DNA from: Candidatus Aenigmatarchaeota archaeon | GTDB lineage: Archaea > Aenigmatarchaeota > Aenigmatarchaeia > JACPZZ01 | Length of the DNA: 8,264 bases | NCBI GenBank assembly: GCA_016177205.1 | Contig: JACOVS010000024.1 | Span: 1-8,264, forward strand | Direction: 5' to 3' | Position numbers and translations under genes: made by a program | Shown: piece by piece, positions 1 to 5,545 of the stretch | Layout: every line of letters begins with the position of its first letter | How positions within the stretch are numbered: position 1 is the stretch's first letter | Notes under the pieces: model-generated | Told to the model about the DNA's origin: nothing | The model's input: the letters and a program-made list of their open reading frames with translations, nothing else | The model's database searches: none

Positions 1-38
1 GAAAAGACGTTTACGACGACTTTTCTAATCTAATCTGA

Positions 39-46
39 TTTTATAC
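39..46 (-). promoter_or_regulatory. TATA-like box facing left, for a gene beyond the window edge
   Basis: Read on the minus strand the bases are GTATAAAA, a good archaeal TATA match. A start site about 25 bases further would fall near position 16, so any gene it serves lies to the left of the window. No start codon for such a gene is visible in positions 1-20, so this is a candidate only. Confidence 0.3.
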
Positions 47-150
47 AAAAACGCAAAATTGCGGCTCCGAAGCTACCAGTTGTCGTCAACCTAACGTCAG
101 ACTGGGACTGTAAATCTTCGTCATCGCCGAAACTTTGTTAGAATGATTGA

Positions 151-160
151 TATTTATAAT
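151..160 (+). promoter_or_regulatory. TATA box of the glyA-thyX unit
   Basis: The tract tatttataat is centred about 29 bases before the glyA ATG at 184. In archaea transcription starts roughly 25 bases after the TATA centre, which would put the 5' end at or within a few bases of the start codon. The bases between the box and the ATG contain no Shine-Dalgarno-like GGAGG. Together these suggest a leaderless mRNA. The rest of 1-150 shows no coding region that I can support. Confidence 0.5.
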
Positions 161-183
161 TTGAAAGCTATCGAGTATTTCAG

Positions 184-1539
184 ATGTCTATGGACTGGTT
201 TTACGACCTGCCTAACCTGGCCAGGGCTGACCCGGAAATAGCAGGGCTGATAAAAAAAGAACTGGAAAGACAGGAGTACGGGCTGCAGATGATCCCTTCT
301 GAAAATTTTATCTCGCCTGCTTTGCTAGAGGCTTTGGGATCTGTTTTAACAAACAAATATGCGGAAGGCTATCCGAGAAAGCGCTATTACAGCGGGTTTG
401 ATTTTGTTGACCCGATAGAGACCATTGCGATTGAGCGGGCGAAAAAGGCCTTTGGCGTTCCGCACGCGAACGTGCAGCCGTATTCGGGCAGCCCGGCAAA
501 CCTGGCCATATACCTTGCGATATGCAAGCCCGGCGACAAGATCATGGGGTTAAACCTTTCCGACGGAGGCCATTTGACGCACGGCTGGAAAACGAGCATT
601 TCAGGCATGCTTTACCAGAGCGTTCCCTACCATGTTGACGAAAACGGGTACATAGACATGGACGAGGTGAAACGGCTTGCACACGAGCAAAAACCGAAAC
701 TGATATGGGTGGGAGCGACAGCGTATGTGCGCGAGTTTGATTTCGAGGCGTTCGGAAAGATTGCCGACGAGGTCGGCGCTTACCTGATCGCGGACATGTC
801 GCACATATCCGGCCTGATCCTAGCGGGCGCCCACAGAAGCCCTGTTGACCATGTTCACGCGATAATGACAACGACGCACAAAACGTTGCGCGGGCCGAGA
901 GGCGCGATGATTCTTGTCACAAGGAAAGGCCTTGAAAAGGACCCGGAACTGGCCGAAAAAATCGACAAGGCCGTTTTTCCGGGCCTGCAGGGCGGGCCCC
1001 ATGAAAACCAGATAGCCGCGACAGCGGTCGCATTGGGCGAGGCGATGCGGCCCGAGTTCAGGGAGTACGGCGCGCAGGTCGTAAAAAACGCCAAGGCCAT
1101 CGCTTCCGCGCTGATTGGCAGGGGTTTGAAACTCGTTTCCGGCGGGACCGATAACCATCTTGTCCTGGTTGACTTGACGCCTTACGGAATCGGTAAGGGC
1201 GTGTTCGCATCCGAGGCGCTGGAAGAGGCGGGCGTATTCGTGAACAAGAACACGATACCGCGCGATCCCGCGTCGCCGTTCTATCCCAGCGGCGTCCGCA
1301 TGGGCACGCCGACACTGACTACGCGGGGGATGAAGGAGGACGAGATGCGCCTGATAGGCGACTGGATCGCGGACGTGATCAACGAAGTTAAAGGCTACGA
1401 ATTGCCGGAAAAGGAGCAGCGCGCCGAATACCTTAAGAAATTCAGGGCTGACATACGCAACAACGAAAAGATCAGGGAAACAGGACAAAAAGTCAGGGAG
1501 CTCTGCTCGAGATTCCCGTTTTACCTGGGCAGGGGCTAG
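184..1539 (+). CDS. glyA: Serine hydroxymethyltransferase
   Basis: PLP enzyme of the cytosol that converts serine and tetrahydrofolate to glycine and 5,10-methylene-tetrahydrofolate. The 451-residue length is slightly above the usual 415-430 of bacterial enzymes. Catalytic positions are all present, counted here with the E. coli equivalents inferred by alignment: Y59 and E61 in YAEGYP (Y55, E57), Y69 (Y65), H130 in GGHLTHG (H126), D204 and H207 in ADMSH (D200, H203), Schiff-base K233 in TTTHKTLRGPRG (K229), and substrate-carboxylate R372 in SGVRMGTP (R363). The PLP phosphate loop reads SGSPAN rather than the SGSQAN common in bacteria; the Pro form is also known from eukaryotic enzymes. A second ATG at codon 3 is possible, but 184 fits the TATA spacing. 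thyX starts 10 bases after the stop, so the two genes are probably cotranscribed and the product of this enzyme is the methyl donor for the next. Confidence 0.96.
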   Translation: MSMDWFYDLPNLARADPEIAGLIKKELERQEYGLQMIPSENFISPALLEALGSVLTNKYAEGYPRKRYYSGFDFVDPIETIAIERAKKAFGVPHANVQPYSGSPANLAIYLAICKPGDKIMGLNLSDGGHLTHGWKTSISGMLYQSVPYHVDENGYIDMDEVKRLAHEQKPKLIWVGATAYVREFDFEAFGKIADEVGAYLIADMSHISGLILAGAHRSPVDHVHAIMTTTHKTLRGPRGAMILVTRKGLEKDPELAEKIDKAVFPGLQGGPHENQIAATAVALGEAMRPEFREYGAQVVKNAKAIASALIGRGLKLVSGGTDNHLVLVDLTPYGIGKGVFASEALEEAGVFVNKNTIPRDPASPFYPSGVRMGTPTLTTRGMKEDEMRLIGDWIADVINEVKGYELPEKEQRAEYLKKFRADIRNNEKIRETGQKVRELCSRFPFYLGRG

Positions 1540-1549
1540 GGGTTTTTTC

Positions 1550-3169
1550 ATGCAGCAGGAATTTACAGAGGAAGAGCTCAGGACGCTGGAACCGTTTTTT
1601 TCCAACATGGACAAGGATATTTTTGTCATAAAAAACCTTCCCGAGGTCGTGAAAGGCGCGCTGTTTTCCCGTTACAGCCGGACGACAAAAAGCGTGCGGC
1701 GGGTTTTGCTGGACGAATTCATCAAAAAGCCGGAGATGGGGTTCGCCCAGATTGTAGGCTCTATGGAAACGGCAAGCCAGGCCGATGCCATAAAGAAGGC
1801 CGAGGAGTTTTACGACCGCGTTTTAGTCGATTACGGCGACGATTCCGTCGCAGAATTGGGCGGGGCCCACATCGCGTGCGAAAACGTTTCGATAATAGCG
1901 ACCAAAGTTTTGGAAGACGCAAGGATCGGGTTATCGCCGCTGGAAAAATCCACCCGCTATGTTTATTTCGACCAGGTTGAAAACGGGTCATACAAATTTT
2001 ACAGGGAGCCTGCGCTGATGGCGTCCGAGTTCGCGGACGCGTACATGCAGACCATGAACCTGCTGTTCGGCACATACGCGAAGATGGTCGAACCGGTGAA
2101 GAAATTCGTGGTCGAGCGTTTTCCAAAGACGGACGACGTGTCGGACAGGGCGTACCAGTCGACGATCAGGGCGAAGGCCTGCGATATAATCCGCGGCTTG
2201 TTGCCTGCCGGGACATTAACGAACATGGGAATTTACGGCAATGGAAGGGCGTTCGAATATCTCCTGATCAAGATGCGTGCCAACAGGCTGGCAGAGATAA
2301 GGAACATAGCCGATGCGATGAAAGCCGAATTGGCAACGGTAATACCGTCGTTTGTCAAGCGCGTTGCGGACAAGCACGGCGACGCGTACGCCTCTTACAT
2401 AGCGAAAAGTTACGGCGACACGGGCAGGCTGGCTGCGAAATTAGCCCCTGCGGAAAACAGCAGCGGCGCGGTTACGCTTGTTGATTACGACAGGGATGCG
2501 GAGCTGAAGGTAATATCCGCAATATTATACCCGCACACACACCTGCCTGAAAGCAGGCTAAGGGAGGCCGTAAGCAGGATGAGCGACGATGAGAGAAAGG
2601 AAATACTGCGCGCTTACGTGTCCGAGCGCGCAAACAGGCGGCACAGGCCCGGACGGGCGTTTGAAAACGCGTATTACAAGTTCGACATCGTTGGAAATTA
2701 CGGCATTTTCAGGGACCTGCACCGGCACAGGGTGTTAACCCAGGAAAGGCAGGCGCTGACAACGAACCACGGCTTCGACACCCCGAAGGAATTGGCGGAA
2801 GCGGGCCTGGACGCGGGCTTCAAGGACGCCATGCAGGCCGCTAAAAACGCGTTCGAGCTGATTGCGAAAAAATTTCCCGCCGAGGCTCAATACGTTGTTC
2901 CATTGGCGTACAAAATCAGGTGGTATTTTTTGATGAACCTGCGTGAAGTTTACCATTTGTGCGAGCTGCGAAGCGTAAGGCAGGGCCATCCGGACTACCG
3001 CATTGTGGCGCAAAGGATGTTTGAGGAGGTAAAGAAAATCCACCCGAACCTGGCGGCGTTCGCCAGCTTTCTGGACACCAACACGTACGGCCTTGAGCGG
3101 CTCGAGGCCGAAAAGAGGATAGACAAGAAGATCGAGGAATTAGAAAACCGCAGTATTGGAAACCTTTGA
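1550..3169 (+). CDS. thyX: Two-domain (duplicated) FAD-dependent thymidylate synthase, ThyX family
   Basis: ThyX makes dTMP from dUMP with methylene-THF, FAD and NADPH. Classical ThyX has about 220-250 residues per chain and works as a tetramer; this one has 539 and appears to be two ThyX domains in tandem. The N-terminal domain (about 25-290) has YGDDSVAELGGAH (94-106) and LEKSTRY (131-137), and GNGRAFEYLLIKMRA (230-244), which resembles the NLR...LR dUMP region. The C-terminal domain (about 315-510) has RHR (392-394) and NLREVYHLCELRS (463-475). The family signature RHR-x7-S is split: the first half keeps E132-x-S134-x-R136 but lacks RHR, while the second keeps RHR but has A402 and T404 where Ser and Arg are expected. 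A composite site made from both halves is the likely reading, and strict activity is not proven. The neighbouring SHMT supports a thymidylate role. There is no clear Shine-Dalgarno site, so translation probably depends on glyA. Confidence 0.88.
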   Translation: MQQEFTEEELRTLEPFFSNMDKDIFVIKNLPEVVKGALFSRYSRTTKSVRRVLLDEFIKKPEMGFAQIVGSMETASQADAIKKAEEFYDRVLVDYGDDSVAELGGAHIACENVSIIATKVLEDARIGLSPLEKSTRYVYFDQVENGSYKFYREPALMASEFADAYMQTMNLLFGTYAKMVEPVKKFVVERFPKTDDVSDRAYQSTIRAKACDIIRGLLPAGTLTNMGIYGNGRAFEYLLIKMRANRLAEIRNIADAMKAELATVIPSFVKRVADKHGDAYASYIAKSYGDTGRLAAKLAPAENSSGAVTLVDYDRDAELKVISAILYPHTHLPESRLREAVSRMSDDERKEILRAYVSERANRRHRPGRAFENAYYKFDIVGNYGIFRDLHRHRVLTQERQALTTNHGFDTPKELAEAGLDAGFKDAMQAAKNAFELIAKKFPAEAQYVVPLAYKIRWYFLMNLREVYHLCELRSVRQGHPDYRIVAQRMFEEVKKIHPNLAAFASFLDTNTYGLERLEAEKRIDKKIEELENRSIGNL

Positions 3170-3269
3170 AACACCGGTTTTCTCAATATCGGGAAAAAAT
3201 ACGGATAAAATAAAAACAGCCAAAAAAATAAAAGGCCGGAACAAAAACATATTTTCAAAAACTATCTAT

Positions 3270-3284
3270 CTTTTTTTCTTCTTA
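3270..3284 (+). terminator. T-rich terminator candidate for glyA-thyX
   Basis: The tract ctttttttcttctta lies about 100 bases after the thyX stop. Archaeal RNA polymerase stops at T-rich coding-strand tracts without needing a hairpin. An imperfect dyad also spans the thyX stop (roughly 3154-3187), but its arms are interrupted and no T tract follows it directly. Confidence 0.4.
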
Positions 3285-3353
3285 GCTTTCTTGCGCGCCA
3301 ATTATAAAACCCCCTGATAATTAATTGTGACGGCTCCCATATAAGCTTTCCAC

Positions 3354-3380
3354 ACAAACTTTTAGAAAGTTTGATCAAAA
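3354..3380. repeat. 27-base repeat, copy 1, containing a 19-base dyad
   Basis: This copy matches the copy at 3401-3427 in 26 of 27 bases, and the two start 47 bases apart. It holds the arms CAAACTTT and AAAGTTTG around TAG, followed by an overlapping palindrome TTTGATCAAA. A three-base loop could form a small RNA hairpin, or the dyad could be a protein site. No T tract follows on the plus strand, so it is not an obvious terminator for thyX. Confidence 0.65.
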
Positions 3381-3400
3381 GATAGAAAAGTTTAACCAAA

Positions 3401-3427
3401 ACAAACTTTCAGAAAGTTTGATCAAAA
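3401..3427. repeat. 27-base repeat, copy 2, containing a perfect 19-base palindrome
   Basis: This is the second copy of the repeat. The single difference (C for T) makes the dyad perfect: CAAACTTTC, a single A, then GAAAGTTTG. The TTTGATCAAA palindrome is conserved too. Symmetry is kept or improved in both copies, which suggests that the dyad itself matters. A CRISPR array is unlikely, with only two units and a 20-base gap. Confidence 0.65.
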
Positions 3428-3436
3428 AAATAAAAA
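3423..3436 (-). terminator. T-rich terminator candidate for the 82-residue gene
   Basis: On the minus strand the bases read TTTTTATTTTTTTG, starting about 28 bases after the stop of the minus-strand gene that ends at 3464. This fits archaeal intrinsic termination. The gap 3170-3463 between the two convergent genes otherwise holds only the two repeats and A/T-rich sequence. Confidence 0.45.
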
Positions 3437-3463
3437 TTGGAGAAAAAGAATCATCGAGCCTGT

Positions 3464-3712
3464 TCAGCCCGTGCGCATTTCAGTGATCGAATTCAGCAGG
3501 AAGTCCATCACTTCGCCGTCCAGCGGGATCGCCACAGAGCGTTTGTAGATTTTTTCTCCGGTTTTCGAGAAAAATCCCCTTGAGATGGAGAGGAATTCGT
3601 TCTCGCCCTCCTCTGTTTTAGCCCGTTTACGCGCTATTTCCAGAAAGTTGTTCCTTCCGAAATTCGTTTCTTTCGAGTTCACTGTTTCAAATTCCACTAT
3701 TCTTTCTGTCAT
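3464..3712 (-). CDS. Small soluble protein of unknown function, possible PC4-like fold
   Basis: An 82-residue protein with no membrane segment or signal peptide. The central part, GRNNFLEIARKRA (19-31), NEFLSISRGFF (38-48) and EKIYKRSVAIP (53-63), alternates hydrophobic and basic residues as in a run of beta strands. The end, DGEVMDFLLNSITEM (65-79), looks like a helix. A four-strand plus helix order with many basic residues recalls PC4-type single-stranded nucleic-acid-binding proteins. I infer this from the pattern only; no diagnostic motif is present. Upstream on its strand lie AGGAGTG about 9 bases before the ATG and a TATA box about 26 bases before it, so both leadered and leaderless starts are conceivable. 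The 84-base gap to the preceding DUF457 gene and the promoter suggest an independent unit. The overlapping plus-strand frame lacks any protein-like pattern. Confidence 0.75.
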   Translation of the reverse strand: MTERIVEFETVNSKETNFGRNNFLEIARKRAKTEEGENEFLSISRGFFSKTGEKIYKRSVAIPLDGEVMDFLLNSITEMRTG

Positions 3713-3734
3713 TCAATACCACTCCTTGCCTTGT

Positions 3735-3740
3735 TTTATA
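3735..3740 (-). promoter_or_regulatory. TATA box of the 82-residue gene
   Basis: The minus strand reads GTATAAAAC across this site, centred about 26 bases before the ATG at 3712. A second AT-rich candidate, ATTTATTAAT at 3776-3785, would give a leader of about 40 bases that includes the AGGAGTG site. I cannot choose between them. Confidence 0.4.
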
Positions 3741-3752
3741 CGGTTTAACCGT
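3740..3752. promoter_or_regulatory. 13-base palindrome abutting the TATA box
   Basis: ACGGTT-T-AACCGT is a perfect dyad that touches the TATA box on the side where TFB would bind. Its position suits a repressor or activator site for the 82-residue gene. A short dyad can arise by chance, so this is a candidate. Confidence 0.3.
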
Positions 3753-3796
3753 TTACTATTTGTTCTGGCAGCGGATTAATAAATCTTCCCCGGGCC

Positions 3797-4261
3797 CTAG
3801 TTTTTGTTGAACAGCTTGTCCGTTATCATGTGCACCGCGTAGCCGAGCAGCGAAGCGGCTACCAGCGGCCATAAATCCTGGGCCTTGGACGCTATCCATA
3901 TGCCGGAACCGAGGAACAGCGAAAAAACCAGCATGACGGGCCTTCTGTGAAGGGATTTTTTGCCGCGGTGCGACAACGGAAGCGCGTTTATCAGGAAGTA
4001 CGAAGCGAAAAGCGTTACCAGGCCTGCAAAAGCCTTTGTTAAAAAATCCGGGCCGAGGCTGAACACGACAAAGAACGACAAGACCGCGGGTATAACCGTT
4101 GAAGCGGCCTTTCTTACCGTCGAATTTCTGGAGTCCATGTCCGGGAACACCGATGCGATGAAGAACGCCAGCAACAAATAAGCGTATTGCGGCTCAACCG
4201 CCAAAAGCAGAACGCCAACAACAAACAAGGCCAGTATGACATGCTGGTAAAATGAAGGCAG
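3797..4261 (-). CDS. DUF457 (YdjM-type) membrane-bound putative metal-dependent hydrolase, probable CTG start
   Basis: An integral membrane protein of 154 residues if started at the CTG codon 4261-4259, or 143 from the TTG at 4228-4226. The longer form is preferred because it begins MPSFYQHVIL, restoring the conserved first histidine (H7) typical of this family. Other family marks are PDMD (40-43), SHRGKKSLHRRP (97-108; H98, H105) and GYAVHMITD (140-148; H144, D148). These His/Asp residues are the presumed metal ligands. Hydrophobic stretches lie at about 9-40, 57-95, 109-125 and 131-147. The E. coli relative YdjM is LexA-regulated, but its substrate is unknown. The CTG directly follows the TAA of the upstream ATP-grasp gene in the same frame, with GGGTGG just before it, so translation is probably coupled. 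The C-terminus is short and lysine-rich. Confidence 0.82.
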   Translation of the reverse strand: MPSFYQHVILALFVVGVLLLAVEPQYAYLLLAFFIASVFPDMDSRNSTVRKAASTVIPAVLSFFVVFSLGPDFLTKAFAGLVTLFASYFLINALPLSHRGKKSLHRRPVMLVFSLFLGSGIWIASKAQDLWPLVAASLLGYAVHMITDKLFNKN

Positions 4262-4897
4262 TTAACCACCCGACAGTATTCTCACGTCCGCGGCCGCGAT
4301 TGAGCTGCCGTTCACGAAAAGCGGGTTTATGTCCATCTCCCTCACATTCTCCTTCCCGGCCAATCGGGCGACGCTCATGATGATTTTCTTTAATTTTCCA
4401 ATGTTGGCAGGCTTTATCCCGCGGTAGCCTTCCAAAATTTTGGCATACTTAAGGTCCTTTATCATCTCGAGCGCATCGCGGGGCCTGATGGGCAGCGCCC
4501 GGAAAGACACGTCCCTGAACAGCTCGACAAAAACGCCGCCCAGACCAAAACTTATTATCCTGCCGAACTGGTCGTTCTCCGCGACGCCGACAATAAACTC
4601 GACGCCCTCGACCTGCTTCTGGACAAGGATCCCCTCGGTTTTTTCGAGTTTTTTCGCGTTCTGGATGGTTTTAAGCGACTCAAAGGCCGCTGCAACATCT
4701 TCCAGTGTGCTGATGTTGACCCTGATCGCGCCGTGTTCGGTCTTGTGGACAAAGCCGTGCGCTTTCATTACTACGGGCAGGCCTATCTGGCCCGCTATTG
4801 TGACAGCGGCCTGCCTGTTCCTGACCAGGGCCTCCTCAACAACAGGTATGCCGTATTTTTCCAACAATTTTTCAGCTTCCGGAAGCGTTAAAATCAA
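4262..4897 (-). CDS. acdB: ADP-forming acetyl/acyl-CoA synthetase, beta (ATP-grasp) subunit
   Basis: In archaea the two-subunit enzyme converts acyl-CoA, ADP and phosphate to the acid, CoA and ATP. This 211-residue chain matches the beta subunit (usually about 230), an ATP-grasp_5 protein. Visible marks are PVVMKAHGFVHKTEHG (41-56), including H51, which corresponds to the phospho-histidine reported in the beta subunit, and GILVQKQVEGVEFIVG (88-103), FGLGGVFVELFRDVSFR (117-133), and EMDINPLFV (189-197) near the end. The usual D-A-G-G after HK is E-H-G-A here. The start is TTG at 4897; the only other upstream codons before an in-frame TAG are ATA and TTT, so the N-terminus is about 20 residues shorter than in Pyrococcus, ahead of the ATP-grasp core. 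The alpha (CoA-binding) subunit is not in the window, so it must be encoded elsewhere or this protein acts differently. The DUF457 gene follows without a gap. Confidence 0.9.
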   Translation of the reverse strand: MILTLPEAEKLLEKYGIPVVEEALVRNRQAAVTIAGQIGLPVVMKAHGFVHKTEHGAIRVNISTLEDVAAAFESLKTIQNAKKLEKTEGILVQKQVEGVEFIVGVAENDQFGRIISFGLGGVFVELFRDVSFRALPIRPRDALEMIKDLKYAKILEGYRGIKPANIGKLKKIIMSVARLAGKENVREMDINPLFVNGSSIAAADVRILSGG

Positions 4898-4931
4898 AAA
4901 TATCGCCTATTAATATCTTGCGCCGGACTGG

Positions 4932-4939
4932 TAAATAAA
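4932..4939 (-). promoter_or_regulatory. TATA-like box of acdB
   Basis: On the minus strand the bases read TTTATTTA, about 38 bases before the TTG start at 4897, allowing a leader of roughly 10-15 bases. It overlaps one arm of the inverted repeat at 4936-4945. ATATTAATA (4909-4917) is nearer but would place the start site inside the gene. Confidence 0.35.
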
Positions 4940-4993
4940 ACGGGTCGGGTACCAAAAGTAATGCTTTAATACCTACGTGCCCAACCCGTTTTA
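4936..4993. promoter_or_regulatory. 10-base inverted repeat spanning the divergent promoters
   Basis: The left arm taaaacgggt (4936-4945) and the right arm acccgtttta (4984-4993) are perfect reverse complements 38 bases apart. The left arm overlaps the acdB TATA region and the right arm covers the likely start site of the gene at 5001. The arms could bind one dimer or two separate molecules that control both directions. An RNA stem is less likely because most of the unit lies ahead of the plus-strand start site. Confidence 0.45.
4963..4971 (+). promoter_or_regulatory. TATA-like box of the gene at 5001
   Basis: gctttaata is centred about 33 bases before the ATG at 5001, and no Shine-Dalgarno site precedes that ATG. 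This suggests a leaderless or nearly leaderless message. Confidence 0.4.
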
Positions 4994-5000
4994 GATCTCC

Positions 5001-5513
5001 ATGGCGGAAAAATTGAGGGCGTTGCTGGGCGAATTAAGGCTCGCGCTGGATTACCCTATGCTGGGCTCTTTGCCTGCGGACAAGCAGCGCGCCATGCAGG
5101 ACGGTTTCAATCCTACTGTCGCCAGCATCGCGTCGGGCGCGGCGGAGTTCTTAGCCGGCTTTTCCCTGCTCTTCATGCTGATGAACGGGGTCTTTACAGA
5201 ATATTTCCTGCTTTCCTCAAGCGTTTTTTCGCAACTCGTAAAATTACTGCTTTTATCAGCGGTTATCGAGGGCTTGTACAGGGTATTCGCCGTAGTGCTG
5301 GGCAAAAGGCAGTCCGCGGGATCGGTTTTTTACACCGCGCTCGAAGTCTTTGCCCGCGTGTTTTCCAAGCTTTTCGTTCTGTTAAGGGCAAAGGCGCCAA
5401 AAATCAAAAAGCTGACGCTGGAAGAGAAAAAGCAGAAGGAGATCGCGGAAAATTACAGGAAATTCATAGAATACGGAATGGACCAGCCGGGCCTCACGTA
5501 CGAAAGGCAGTAG
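5001..5513 (+). CDS. Small membrane protein of unknown function
   Basis: I do not recognise this 170-residue protein. Its N-terminus (1-35) is polar and helical in pattern. Then come a hydrophobic segment at about 43-65, a second at about 77-100 and a weaker amphipathic one at about 108-129. The C-terminal 40 residues (131-170) are highly charged, with KKLTLEEKKQKEIAENYRK (136-154) probably forming a cytosolic helix. No catalytic motif is visible. It is transcribed divergently from acdB and shares the inverted-repeat region with it, which could mean joint regulation. The stop is 32 bases from the end of the convergent 55-residue gene. Codon use and base composition match the neighbours, and the overlapping minus-strand frame shows no protein character, so I am confident that it is coding but not of its role. 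Confidence 0.8.
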   Translation: MAEKLRALLGELRLALDYPMLGSLPADKQRAMQDGFNPTVASIASGAAEFLAGFSLLFMLMNGVFTEYFLLSSSVFSQLVKLLLLSAVIEGLYRVFAVVLGKRQSAGSVFYTALEVFARVFSKLFVLLRAKAPKIKKLTLEEKKQKEIAENYRKFIEYGMDQPGLTYERQ

Positions 5514-5520
5514 CGGAGTT

Positions 5521-5534
5521 AAAAAAATAAAATT
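5521..5534 (-). terminator. T-rich terminator candidate for the 55-residue gene
   Basis: On the minus strand the bases read ATTTTATTTTTTT, beginning about 12 bases after the stop codon. It lies in the short gap between two convergent genes. Confidence 0.45.
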
Positions 5535-5545
5535 ATCAGAAAGAG

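Noticed and set aside
1..36. Tail of a plus-strand gene entering from the left (KDVYDDFSNLI stop in one frame)
   Set aside because: All three frames stop within 36 bases and nothing allows a choice between them.
60..140. Minus-strand C/D-box-like guide RNA (CGATGA ... CTGA)
   Set aside because: The C box has a mismatch, the gap to CTGA is about 20 bases rather than 10-12, and no clear C' and D pair completes it.
820..1629. Long minus-strand open frame opposite glyA and the thyX start
   Set aside because: It mirrors the codon pattern of a certain gene, has no family marks and no start signals.
3154..3187. Hairpin terminator at the thyX stop
   Set aside because: The arms pair only with bulges and no T tract follows directly; the T-rich tract at 3270 is a better end for the message.
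2995..3258. Minus-strand hydrophobic 87-residue frame running into the end of thyX
   Set aside because: Its Phe/Leu-rich sequence comes from A-rich intergenic DNA and it overlaps thyX by about 170 bases.
3354..3427. Two near-identical 27-base repeats with a 20-base gap as a mini CRISPR array
   Set aside because: Only two units, a spacer too short for a CRISPR, an AT-rich dyad repeat and no cas genes in the window.
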